Source: Bacteroidales bacterium (lineage in GTDB: Bacteria; Bacteroidota; Bacteroidia; Bacteroidales; UBA1402). Taken from it: DNA of 64,000 bases. Shown one piece after another: positions 1-7,452 of the stretch. The notes under the pieces are model-generated. The model made no database searches. It worked only from the letters and a program-made list of their open reading frames with translations, and had not been told where the DNA came from. Both the position numbers and the translations under genes were made by a program. Within the stretch, counting starts at the first letter, position 1, and each line of letters starts with the position of its first letter. The DNA lies in contig JAFUDT010000009.1 in assembly GCA_017464285.1 (NCBI GenBank), forward strand, positions 89,445 to 153,444, read 5' to 3'.

Positions 1-345
1 ATTGTGGACATCAGCGAACTGAGGGACACCTATTCGAGCCATTACACGGTCCATAACGAGTATTTTCAAGACGAGACAAGACAAAATCCTGTTTACCGAG
101 GCCGCCATCTGCATTTCCAGGGTTATTCCAAGCCGGCCGAGTTTTACAGTCCCGACTATAGCCGGATGGATCTCAAGGAACCGCCCAAGGACTATCGTCG
201 CACGCTCTACTGGAACCCGGATGTCCGCACCGACAGCCAGGGTCGTGCCCACATAGAGTTTTACAACAACTCCACTGCCCGCCATCTGGTCATCTCGGCC
301 GAAGGCCTCACCCCCGATGGGCAGCCGGTGGTGTTGAAACAATAG
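1..345 (+). CDS. C-terminal end of a large surface/secreted protein (alpha-2-macroglobulin-like family suspected), partial
   Basis: The reading frame is open from the first base, so the gene starts before the window; only the last 114 residues are seen. The tail contains PPKDYRRTLYWNPDV and later AHIEFYNNS and GLTPDGQPV. I recognise this kind of ending from long Bacteroidota proteins with MG2/alpha-2-macroglobulin-like or TonB-plug-like modules, where a final beta-sandwich follows 'tlyWnP'. That assignment is from memory of the family and rests on a short fragment. No signal for membrane insertion is visible in this part. The stop codon TAG is at 343-345, and a repeat-rich non-coding stretch begins directly after it. 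Function cannot be stated with confidence. Confidence 0.6.
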   Translation: MVDISELRDTYSSHYTVHNEYFQDETRQNPVYRGRHLHFQGYSKPAEFYSPDYSRMDLKEPPKDYRRTLYWNPDVRTDSQGRAHIEFYNNSTARHLVISAEGLTPDGQPVVLKQ

Positions 346-347
346 CT

Positions 348-453
348 GTTTACACTACCTTTCGCGCCGCTTCGCAGCGCAGGAGATAGGTCGCACCTCG
401 GTTTACACTACCTTTCGCGCCGCTTCGCAGCGCAGGAGGCAGGTCACACCTCG
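348..453 (+). repeat. Tandem direct repeat, two 53-bp copies
   Basis: Positions 348-400 and 401-453 are head-to-tail copies of a 53-bp unit differing at three positions. Each begins GTTTACACTACCTTTC and contains an imperfect hairpin around GCGCCGCTTCGCAGCGC. The first 15 bases recur a third time at 577-591, where they form the -7 region of the tRNA-Arg promoter (TACCTTTG). The two upstream copies have TACCTTTC instead. They look like duplicated promoter-proximal DNA, perhaps left after loss of a neighbouring tRNA gene. That history is inference. Confidence 0.85.
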
Positions 454-458
454 CCAAC

Positions 459-570
459 GCAAACTTTGACAGTTTGCATTACGGTCTTTACGTCCCGCGC
501 CCTTACCAAAGCAAGCTTTGGACGGTCGCAGACCGTAAAGCCCTGCAATCGCAAAAATAATTTGCGATTG
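459..570. repeat. Cluster of nested perfect inverted repeats
   Basis: Several perfect inverted repeats follow each other: GCAAACT/AGTTTGC (459-465, 471-477); TTACGGTCT/AGACCGTAA (479-487, 530-538) enclosing CGTCC/GGACG (491-495, 520-524) and CCAAAGC/GCTTTGG (506-512, 515-521); and CAATCGCAAA/TTTGCGATTG (546-555, 561-570). Together they could fold as a branched RNA or be remnants of a small palindromic element. The right arm of the last hairpin supplies the TTTG (561-564) of the tRNA promoter. No open reading frame of note is present. Confidence 0.75.
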
Positions 571-592
571 GGCTCGGTTTACACTACCTTTG
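561..592 (+). promoter_or_regulatory. Promoter of tRNA-Arg
   Basis: TTTG at 561-564 and TACCTTTG at 585-592 are separated by 20 bases, matching the Bacteroides -33/-7 consensus. The tRNA starts 13 bases after the -7 element. The TTTG lies inside the right arm of a perfect hairpin, and the -7 element lies in the third copy of a repeated 15-mer. Confidence 0.75.
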
Positions 593-604
593 TCCCCCAG
601 AAGG

Positions 605-678
605 GGACCGGTAGCTCAGCTGGATAGAGCAACAGCCTTCTAAGCTGTAGGTCTTGGGTTCGAATCCCAACCGGTTCA
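605..678 (+). tRNA. tRNA-Arg (anticodon TCT)
   Basis: A 74-nt cloverleaf: acceptor GGACCGG pairs with CCGGTTC (671-677, one G-U), D-stem GCTC/GAGC, anticodon stem ACAGC/GCTGT around loop CTTCTAA with anticodon TCT at 639-641, and T-arm TTGGG-TTCGAAT-CCCAA. Discriminator base is A678; CCA is not encoded. It has its own promoter and a strong hairpin directly downstream. Confidence 0.95.
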
Positions 679-686
679 CGATAAAG

Positions 687-723
687 AAAGGCCAATATGC
701 TGGTTTGTGGCATATTGGCCTTT
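687..723. terminator. Hairpin terminator after tRNA-Arg (bidirectional)
   Basis: A perfect 14-bp stem AAAGGCCAATATGC (687-700) and GCATATTGGCCTTT (710-723) with a 9-base loop. It follows the tRNA by 8 bases and lies just beyond the stop of the GH105 gene on the other strand, so it probably ends transcription in both directions. Confidence 0.85.
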
Positions 724-744
724 GTCGTTATAGCGTGTACGGGC

Positions 745-2064
745 TTATTTCCGGCGCATCATCAGGCGTTCGTATTCGCAGGCGGCCATGGTGAAGGAGC
801 CGATGGCTTTGCCTTCGTTCTGGGTGATACCCGTGTCACCGCCGCAGAGATAGTAATTGGCCGTGCCGGTCCGACCCGGGTTCCTGGCCGGTCCCAAGCC
901 TGCCGAAGCACACGACTGGATGATGCTGATGCTGCCGTCGGGGTTGGGGCGGATGAAATTGTCCAACAGGCCCTGCCAGGCCTTGGTGGCCACGGGAAGA
1001 TAGGTCTTTTCATCGAGCAGGCCCAGCCGGAGACCTTTCAGATAGGCATAGGTGAACATGCCCGAAGCCGACGATTCCAGGTAGTTGGGGGCTGTGCCGA
1101 TGTTATAGCGGCGGCCGCCCGACAGGTCGCCGATGCCGTCGCCGGTCATGTTTTCGTCATATTGCAACAGCTGATACCAGCTGCCGCTCTCGCTCTGCCG
1201 GCGGGCCAGCCCCTGGGCTACCTGGCGGAAAATCTTGACCAGTGCTTTGTAGTCGGGATGATCTTGGGGCATCACCTCCAGCACATCGGCCAGGGCGGCG
1301 AAGTACCAGCCGCAGCCACGGGCCCAAAATTCCTTGGAACAGCCCAGATGGGGGCCTTTCTGGTTGGCCCAGAAGGAGTTGGGATCGGTCGGGTTGGCCG
1401 ACCAGGCATGGTAGTTGAGCTGTTTTTTCTTGTCCCAGGTGTAGCGGTGGATGGTCTTGAACTGCAGGGCTATGTCTGCCCAGCCGGCATTGTCGCCGCT
1501 CTCGCCGAAGGTGGCCTCCCAACCGGCCAGGAAGGCGGCTCCCATGTAGAGGCCGTCGAGCCACATCTGGTCGGGGTATTTCCCTTTGTGGATGAATCCG
1601 CCGGCCCCGGGTAGCGGTGCCTGGATGCGGGTATGCTGGGTTTTCAGTTTGCGGTACATGTAGGTGGCTGCTTCCTTGTACTTGGCCGCCGAGGCGATAT
1701 CGCCTTTTTCCAGGCTGACACTGTAGAGATCGAAAAAGATCTTGCCGGCGTTGATGGCATCGATGTCGTTGTCGCCGATGCGGACGGGTCGATCGGCATC
1801 GCCGGTGAGCTGGCGGTCGGCATAGGCCTTGACCTGTTGCCAGTAGCCGTCCTGGTCGGGATAGAGACGGTAGGTGGCCAGTACGCTTTTGGCCACCAAC
1901 CCGGGCACATAGCTGAAGTCGGCCGTGGCCAGGGTGGAGTGGTTGCGGTTGTTGGTGAAGTCCTGCAGGCTCAGCGATTCGACCATCTGACGCGAATAGG
2001 GCAACTGGGCTGTGGCAGCCGTCGCAAGCAGGGCACTCATGGCAAGAAGCAGACAACGTTTCAT
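745..2064 (-). CDS. Secreted GH105/GH88-family unsaturated glucuronyl/galacturonyl hydrolase
   Basis: 439 residues with an N-terminal signal peptide (about 1-20, ending ATAQ). The body is an alpha/alpha-barrel typical of YteR/YesR-like enzymes: DQMWLDGLYMG at about 165-175, HAWSANP and WARGCGWYFAAL at about 219-257, and NYLESSASGMF toward the C-terminus. Family members remove the unsaturated uronic acid that polysaccharide lyases leave at the non-reducing end of pectin-type oligosaccharides. An Asp in the WLDGLYM block is the expected general acid/base (family knowledge). The mature protein is probably periplasmic. It stands alone: no SusC/SusD pair or lyase is visible, so the substrate is unknown. 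It is transcribed divergently from fabD. Confidence 0.88.
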   Translation of the reverse strand: MKRCLLLAMSALLATAATAQLPYSRQMVESLSLQDFTNNRNHSTLATADFSYVPGLVAKSVLATYRLYPDQDGYWQQVKAYADRQLTGDADRPVRIGDNDIDAINAGKIFFDLYSVSLEKGDIASAAKYKEAATYMYRKLKTQHTRIQAPLPGAGGFIHKGKYPDQMWLDGLYMGAAFLAGWEATFGESGDNAGWADIALQFKTIHRYTWDKKKQLNYHAWSANPTDPNSFWANQKGPHLGCSKEFWARGCGWYFAALADVLEVMPQDHPDYKALVKIFRQVAQGLARRQSESGSWYQLLQYDENMTGDGIGDLSGGRRYNIGTAPNYLESSASGMFTYAYLKGLRLGLLDEKTYLPVATKAWQGLLDNFIRPNPDGSISIIQSCASAGLGPARNPGRTGTANYYLCGGDTGITQNEGKAIGSFTMAACEYERLMMRRK

Positions 2065-2119
2065 AGGGCTGTAAATGTTAGATTGTCGGATTGATGCCGT
2101 AAAAGTAGCGAAAAAAGAG

Positions 2120-2127
2120 TAACTTTG
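2120..2127 (+). promoter_or_regulatory. Probable -7 element of the fabD promoter
   Basis: TAACTTTG matches the Bacteroides -7 consensus and sits 23 bases before the fabD start. No good TTTG is present at the expected distance upstream, so only half of the promoter is visible. Confidence 0.5.
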
Positions 2128-2150
2128 CGTCGTATTTAAAACAATTAATC

Positions 2151-3014
2151 ATGAAAGCTTATGTTTTTCCCGGACAGGGAGCCCAGTTTACGGGAATGGG
2201 CAAAGATCTTTACGACAGCTCAGCCGAAGCCAAGGCGCTTTTTGAAAAAGCCAACCAGATACTGGGATTCAGTATTACCGACCTGATGTTTGCCGGCACC
2301 GCCGAAGACCTTCGACAGACGAAGGTGACCCAGCCGGCTGTCTTCCTCCATTCAGTAATTTCGGCCAAGACCTTGGGCAAGGAGTTTATGCCCGATATGA
2401 CTGCCGGTCATTCGCTGGGTGAATTCTCCGCGCTGACCGCAGCCGGCGCCCTCACTTTCGAGGATGGCCTCACCTTGGTCTCCAAGCGCGCCATGGCCAT
2501 GCAGAAGGCCTGCGAGTTGAATCCTTCGACCATGGCTGCCGTGTTGGGGCTCAAGGACGAAGTGGTGGAAGAAATTTGTGCTTCCATCAGCGATGAAATC
2601 GTGGTGGCTGCCAATTATAACTGCCCCGGGCAGATAGTCATTTCCGGAACGAAGGCCGGTATCGAGGCCGCCGGAGAAAAGATGAAGGCTGCCGGTGCCA
2701 AGCGGGTGCTGCCTCTGAGCGTGGGCGGTGCTTTCCATTCTCCGCTCATGGAACCGGCCCGTGTCGAACTGGCTGCCGCAATCGAGGCCACCGTCATTTC
2801 CAAGCCGGTTTGTCCTGTCTTCCAGAATGTCGATGCCCAGCCCTATACCGATCCGGCCAAAATCAAGGCCAATCTGGTGGCCCAGCTCACCTCGCCCGTC
2901 CGTTGGACGCAGACCGTCAAGAATATGATGGCCGCCGGCGCCGAGGAGTTTGTCGAACTGGGTCCCGGCACCGTGTTGACCGGCCTGATTGCCAAGATCA
3001 AGGCCAGTTGCTAA
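2151..3014 (+). CDS. fabD: Malonyl-CoA:ACP transacylase
   Basis: 287 residues, full length for FabD. The enzyme moves malonyl groups from CoA to acyl carrier protein and so supplies the extender unit for fatty-acid synthesis in the cytoplasm. Seen: the N-terminal GQGAQFTGMG loop (8-17), the nucleophile elbow GHSLGE with Ser88, and the catalytic histidine in GGAFHSPLM (His196). The C-terminal VELGPGTVLTGL is also typical. A GH13 gene follows after only 7 bases, so the two are almost certainly co-transcribed although their functions look unrelated. Confidence 0.97.
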   Translation: MKAYVFPGQGAQFTGMGKDLYDSSAEAKALFEKANQILGFSITDLMFAGTAEDLRQTKVTQPAVFLHSVISAKTLGKEFMPDMTAGHSLGEFSALTAAGALTFEDGLTLVSKRAMAMQKACELNPSTMAAVLGLKDEVVEEICASISDEIVVAANYNCPGQIVISGTKAGIEAAGEKMKAAGAKRVLPLSVGGAFHSPLMEPARVELAAAIEATVISKPVCPVFQNVDAQPYTDPAKIKANLVAQLTSPVRWTQTVKNMMAAGAEEFVELGPGTVLTGLIAKIKASC

Positions 3015-3021
3015 GGGACGG

Positions 3022-4707
3022 ATGTCCAAGATAGTCATATATCAGGTATTTCCCCGGTATTTCGGCAATTGTGAGGGTCGCAACCTCCCTGGCGGAACGA
3101 TAGAGGAGAACGGGGTGGGAAAGTTTAAGGACTTTTCCACCCGTGCCTTGTCGGCCATCCGTCAGATGGGCGTGACACACATCTGGCACACGGGGGTGCT
3201 GGAGCATGCCACCCAGACCGACTATACGGCTTTCGGCATCGCTGCCGACCATCCGGCCGTGGTCAAGGGTCGGGCCGGCTCTCCCTATGCTGTCAAGGAC
3301 TATTACGACGTCGATCCCGATCTGGCCGTCTCAGTGCCCGACCGGCTCAAGGAGTTCAAGTTGCTGGTTGGCCGTACGCATCGGGCCGGCATGAAGGTGA
3401 TCATTGACTTCGTGCCCAACCATCTGGCCCGCCGCTACCATTCCGATGTGGCCCGGGTGCCCGATTTCGGCCAGGACGACGATGTCAACGTCGCGTTTTC
3501 TCCCCGTAACAATTTCTATTATCTTCCCGGCGAGGCCTTCCGCCCCCAGTTCGACCGGCAAGGGACGGCTGCGGCCCCCTACGAGGAGTATCCGGCCAAA
3601 GTCACCGGCAACGACTGCTTTACGGCCAGTCCTTCGGTGAGCGACTGGTATGAGACAGTCAAACTCAACTACGGGCTGGACTATCAGGGCGGTCGTACCG
3701 AGCATTTCAGCCCGGTGCCTGACACCTGGGAGAAAATGTTGCACATATTGGACTACTGGGCCGGTTTCGGGGTGGACGGCTTCCGTTGCGACATGGCCGA
3801 GATGGTGCCCCCGGCTTTCTGGCGCTGGGTCATTGCCAAAGTCCGCCAAAAGCACAAATCGCTCCTTTTCATCGGGGAAGTTTACAATCCGGGCTTGTAC
3901 CGCACTTACATGGAGGCTGGTTTCGACTATCTCTACGACAAGGTGGGGCTTTACGATACGCTCAAATCCGTGACCCGCGGCTATGCCCCGGCCTTTGCCA
4001 TCACCAGTTGCTGGCAGCGTCTGGGCGATCTGCAGGACCGGATGCTGAATTTTCTGGAAAACCATGATGAGCAGCGCATAGCCTCTCCCTTTTTTGCCGG
4101 CGACCCTTGGAAAGCCATTCCTGCCTTGATAGTCTCGGTCTGCCTGCGAAACAATCCTTTCATGCTTTATGCCGGCCAGGAACTTGGAGAGACGGGTATG
4201 TATGCCGAAGGCTTCAGCGGGGAGGACGGACGAAGCACAATATTCGACTATTGGCGGCTTGACTCGCTGGCCGGGTGGAACAATCATGGCAAGTTTGATG
4301 GGGCCGGTCTTTCGTCACAGGCCCGGGAATTGCAGGCCTTCTACCGCAAACTCTTGCAGCTTTGTCAGTCCGAGCCGGCGCTCTCACAGGGGCTGTTTTT
4401 CGACTTGATGTATGTCAACGGTAACCAGCCTTATTTCGATTTGGCCCGGCAGTATGCCTTTCTGCGACGTTCGGAGCATGCGCTGCTGCTGATTGTGGTG
4501 AATTTCGACGAGCAGCCCCGGTTGCTGCATGTCAACATCCCGGCACATGCTTTCGAGTATCTCCGACTGGAGGAGTCTCCCTCTCGAACAGCCCGGGAAC
4601 TGCTCACAGATGAGACTCGTACGCTACCGCTGGAACCCGACGGCTTTGTCTCGCTGCATGTGGCCGGAAACAGGGGCTGCATCTGGAAATTTGAGCTGGA
4701 AAAATAA
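3022..4707 (+). CDS. Cytoplasmic GH13 alpha-amylase-family enzyme
   Basis: 561 residues from the ATG 7 bases after fabD; an in-frame ATG at 2989 lies inside fabD and is less likely. No signal peptide. The four GH13 blocks are present: DFVPNH (129-134), GFRCDMAE with nucleophile Asp257, FIGEVYN with acid/base Glu286, and ENHDEQR with Asp349. A C-terminal beta domain follows from about residue 470. The family acts on alpha-glucans or related glucosides; exact specificity (maltodextrin, trehalose, sucrose isomerisation and so on) cannot be read from these motifs. Lack of a signal peptide suggests a role in internal alpha-glucan turnover. The stretch after the stop contains the prs promoter. Confidence 0.88.
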   Translation: MSKIVIYQVFPRYFGNCEGRNLPGGTIEENGVGKFKDFSTRALSAIRQMGVTHIWHTGVLEHATQTDYTAFGIAADHPAVVKGRAGSPYAVKDYYDVDPDLAVSVPDRLKEFKLLVGRTHRAGMKVIIDFVPNHLARRYHSDVARVPDFGQDDDVNVAFSPRNNFYYLPGEAFRPQFDRQGTAAAPYEEYPAKVTGNDCFTASPSVSDWYETVKLNYGLDYQGGRTEHFSPVPDTWEKMLHILDYWAGFGVDGFRCDMAEMVPPAFWRWVIAKVRQKHKSLLFIGEVYNPGLYRTYMEAGFDYLYDKVGLYDTLKSVTRGYAPAFAITSCWQRLGDLQDRMLNFLENHDEQRIASPFFAGDPWKAIPALIVSVCLRNNPFMLYAGQELGETGMYAEGFSGEDGRSTIFDYWRLDSLAGWNNHGKFDGAGLSSQARELQAFYRKLLQLCQSEPALSQGLFFDLMYVNGNQPYFDLARQYAFLRRSEHALLLIVVNFDEQPRLLHVNIPAHAFEYLRLEESPSRTARELLTDETRTLPLEPDGFVSLHVAGNRGCIWKFELEK

Positions 4708-4722
4708 TCAGGATATATACTC

Positions 4723-4751
4723 TTGCATACAGAAAAAAAATCCTACCTTTG
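4723..4751 (+). promoter_or_regulatory. Promoter of prs
   Basis: TTG at 4723-4725 and TACCTTTG at 4744-4751, spacing 18 bases. The -7 element overlaps an in-frame TTG/ATG-like start region and so argues for the downstream ATG at 4779 as the true start of prs. Confidence 0.65.
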
Positions 4752-4778
4752 TGTGCAAAACAAAAAAGAAATCCTGAT

Positions 4779-5714
4779 ATGTTAGAAGGTCCTATCAAAG
4801 TCTTTTCGGGCACTAATTCCCAGTACCTTGCCGAAAAGATTTGCGCGGCATTGGAGTGTCCCTTGGGAAAAATGAATATCCAGCATTTTGCCGACGGTGA
4901 GTTCTCTGTTTCTTATGAGGAATCGATACGAGGAAAATATGTTTTTTTGGTACAGTCCACTTTCCCGAATTCCGACAATCTGATGGAACTTCTGCTGATG
5001 ATTGACGCCGCCAAGCGTGCGTCGGCCGGAAAGATTATCGCGGTCATCCCTTATTTCGGTTGGGCACGTCAGGACCGCAAGGACAAACCCCGTGTTTCCA
5101 TCGGAGCCAAACTCATTGCCGACCTGCTGTCGGTGGCAGGAATTGACCGTTTGATAACGATGGATCTCCATGCTGATCAGATTCAGGGTTTCTTTGATGT
5201 CCCCGTTGATCACCTGTATGCGTCTACTATTTTTCTGCCGTATATCAAATCTTTGAAAATTAAAGATTTGTGTATAGCTACTCCGGATGTCGGAGGCTCG
5301 AAACGAGCCAACTCCTATGCTAAATATCTGGGAGTGCCCCTGGTTCTTTGTTATAAGTCGCGCAATAAGCCCAATGAGGTCGGAGAGATGCGTCTTATCG
5401 GTGAAGTGGAGGGTAAAAATGTACTGTTGGTCGATGACATGGTCGATACGGCCGGCACATTGACCAAGGCCGCCAATCTGATGCTCGAAAACGGCGCTAA
5501 TTCGGTCAGAGGCATCGCTTCTCACTGTGTCATGTCGGGTGATGCCTGCCGGCGGGTAGAAGAATCTGCGCTGACTGAGATGATTTTCACCGACAGTATC
5601 CCTTTCAACAAGGACTGTTCCAAAGTGAAGATTCTCAGTATTGCTGAAATGTTTGCCGATACTATCCAGCGAGTTTACGACAATCGCTCCATTTCATCGC
5701 AGTATTTGCTATAG
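4779..5714 (+). CDS. prs: Ribose-phosphate pyrophosphokinase (PRPP synthetase)
   Basis: 311 residues from ATG 4779. An upstream in-frame extension would run through the promoter and is rejected. The enzyme makes PRPP from ribose 5-phosphate and ATP, feeding purine, pyrimidine, NAD, histidine and tryptophan synthesis. Visible: the flexible catalytic region GWARQDRKDKPR (94-105), the Mg/ATP region DLHADQIQGFFD (129-140), and the PRPP-binding loop VLLVDDMVDTAGTL (215-228). It is monocistronic, with its own promoter and a hairpin terminator after the stop. It faces glyS tail to tail. Confidence 0.97.
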   Translation: MLEGPIKVFSGTNSQYLAEKICAALECPLGKMNIQHFADGEFSVSYEESIRGKYVFLVQSTFPNSDNLMELLLMIDAAKRASAGKIIAVIPYFGWARQDRKDKPRVSIGAKLIADLLSVAGIDRLITMDLHADQIQGFFDVPVDHLYASTIFLPYIKSLKIKDLCIATPDVGGSKRANSYAKYLGVPLVLCYKSRNKPNEVGEMRLIGEVEGKNVLLVDDMVDTAGTLTKAANLMLENGANSVRGIASHCVMSGDACRRVEESALTEMIFTDSIPFNKDCSKVKILSIAEMFADTIQRVYDNRSISSQYLL

Positions 5715-5719
5715 CTTTC

Positions 5720-5794
5720 AGACCGTTGTCAGAACGGTCTGCCCGATAAATAAAATAAAAAACGTGCTGTCAGCTTTTGCGGGCAGCACGTTTT
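5720..5794. terminator. Two hairpins between convergent prs and glyS
   Basis: First stem AGACCGTT/AACGGTCT at 5720-5727 and 5733-5740. Second stem AAACGTGCTG with CAGCACGTTT at about 5760-5769 and 5784-5793, followed by TTCTCTTT on the plus strand and preceded by an A-rich run that reads as U-rich on the minus strand. The second is likely a bidirectional terminator. Confidence 0.8.
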
Positions 5795-5817
5795 CTCTTT
5801 GAGCGGACCCTGAGGGA

Positions 5818-7362
5818 TTAAAGCTGTTTTTTCAGAAGTTCGGTCATGGAGACTTCTTTGGCGATGATATCCTTCAGTCGGTCGATGGGGATACGTTCCT
5901 GCTGCATGGTGTCGCGGTTGCGTAGAGTGACACGGCCGTCGTTGAGCGTATCGTGGTCAACGGTAGCACAGAAGGGAGTACCGATGGCATCCTGGCGGCG
6001 ATAGCGTTTGCCGATGGAGTCTTTTTCATCATACTGACATTTGAAGTGGAACTTCAGGTCATCCATGATCTCTCGTGCTTTTTCGGGCAGACCGTCTTTC
6101 TTGACCAGTGGCATGACGGCCAGCTTGACGGGGGCCAAAGTTGCCGGCAGATGCAAGACAACGCGTGTTTCTCCGTTGGACAGAGTCTCTTCTTCGTAGC
6201 AGCCGGCCAAGATACTGAGGAAGGTCCTGTCCACGCCGATAGAGGTTTCGATGACGTATGGAGTGTAAGACTCGTTGGTCTCCGGGTCAAAATACTTGAT
6301 ACTCTTGCCCGAGTATTTCTCGTGATTGCTCAGGTCGAAATTGGTGCGGGAATGAATACCTTCCACTTCTTTGAAACCGAACGGCATCAGGAATTCGATG
6401 TCAGTGGCTGCGTTGGCATAATGGGCCAGTTTTTCGTGGTCGTGGAAGCGGTATTTGTGGTCGCCCAGTCCCAAGGCCTTATGCCATTTCAGACGGGTCT
6501 GTTTCCATTTTTCAAACCATTCAAGTTCAGTGCCCGGCTTGACGAAGAACTGCATTTCCATCTGCTCGAATTCGCGCATACGGAAAATGAATTGGCGGGC
6601 CACAATTTCGTTGCGGAAGGCTTTGCCAATCTGAGCTATCCCGAAGGGAATCTTCATGCGTCCGGTCTTTTGTACGTTCAGATAGTTGACGAAAATTCCC
6701 TGGGCTGTTTCGGGGCGGAGGTATATTTTCATGGCACCATCGGCAGTGGACCCCATTTCTGTGGAGAACATCAGGTTGAACTGACGGACGTCTGTCCAGT
6801 TGCGAGTGCCGCTGATAGGGCAGACAATGCCTTCATCCAGAATGATTTGTTTGAGGGCATCAAGATCCATGGCATTCATGGCATCGCTGTAACGCTGATG
6901 TAGCTGGTTCCATTTCTTCTGATGCTCCAATACGCGCTGGTTGGTGGCGCGGAACTTGGCCTCATCGAATGATTCGCCAAAGCGTTTGGCAGCCTTTTCG
7001 ACCTCTTTATCGATTTTGTCCTCTATCTTGGCCAGCTGTTCTTCAATAAGGACATCGGCGCGATAGCGTTTTTTTGAATCGCGGTTATCGATGAGCGGGT
7101 CATTGAAGGCGTCCACATGTCCGGAGGCTTTCCAGATAGTCGGATGCATGAAGATAGCCGAGTCGATACCTACAATGTTCTCGTGCATCAGCGTCATGGA
7201 GTCCCACCAGTATTTCTTCAGGTTGTTTTTCAGCTCGACCCCCATCTGTCCATAGTCATAGACAGCTGCCAAACCGTCATATATTTCACTCGAAGGGAAA
7301 ACAAATCCGTACTCTTTGCAGTGAGAGACTAATTTCTTGAAAACATCTTCTTGTTGTGCCAT
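5818..7362 (-). CDS. glyS: Glycyl-tRNA synthetase (dimeric, eukaryote/archaea-type)
   Basis: 514 residues starting at MAQQEDVFKK; eleven residues of possible upstream extension run through the promoter and are rejected. This is the single-chain alpha2 class II enzyme, not the alpha/beta bacterial type. Landmarks: FVFPSSEIYDG near the N-terminus, a GlyRS-specific charged insertion around residues 95-140, motif 2 around FRNEIVARQFIFRMREFEQME, and motif 3 GVDRTFLSILAG. The C-terminal anticodon-binding domain begins near LAPVKLAVMPLV. It charges tRNA-Gly and is essential. Monocistronic; divergent from parC. Confidence 0.96.
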   Translation of the reverse strand: MAQQEDVFKKLVSHCKEYGFVFPSSEIYDGLAAVYDYGQMGVELKNNLKKYWWDSMTLMHENIVGIDSAIFMHPTIWKASGHVDAFNDPLIDNRDSKKRYRADVLIEEQLAKIEDKIDKEVEKAAKRFGESFDEAKFRATNQRVLEHQKKWNQLHQRYSDAMNAMDLDALKQIILDEGIVCPISGTRNWTDVRQFNLMFSTEMGSTADGAMKIYLRPETAQGIFVNYLNVQKTGRMKIPFGIAQIGKAFRNEIVARQFIFRMREFEQMEMQFFVKPGTELEWFEKWKQTRLKWHKALGLGDHKYRFHDHEKLAHYANAATDIEFLMPFGFKEVEGIHSRTNFDLSNHEKYSGKSIKYFDPETNESYTPYVIETSIGVDRTFLSILAGCYEEETLSNGETRVVLHLPATLAPVKLAVMPLVKKDGLPEKAREIMDDLKFHFKCQYDEKDSIGKRYRRQDAIGTPFCATVDHDTLNDGRVTLRNRDTMQQERIPIDRLKDIIAKEVSMTELLKKQL

Positions 7363-7383
7363 ATTCCGCTTTTTTTGAGACCG

Positions 7384-7391
7384 CAAAATTA
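7384..7391 (-). promoter_or_regulatory. Probable -7 element of the glyS promoter
   Basis: On the minus strand TAATTTTG, 22 bases before the glyS ATG. The -33 half is not clear. Confidence 0.5.
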
Positions 7392-7452
7392 GCACATTTA
7401 TTTATTTATCGTATCTTTACGGCTCGAAAAATCATCTTAAACCGATTCTCCG

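Noticed and set aside
348..453. CRISPR array
   Set aside because: Only two contiguous 53-bp copies with no spacers and no cas genes.
697..1614. Long plus-strand frame opposite the GH105 gene
   Set aside because: Antisense shadow in GC-rich coding DNA; its composition is Gly/Val/Ala-rich with no recognisable domain, whereas the minus strand codes a clear GH105 enzyme.
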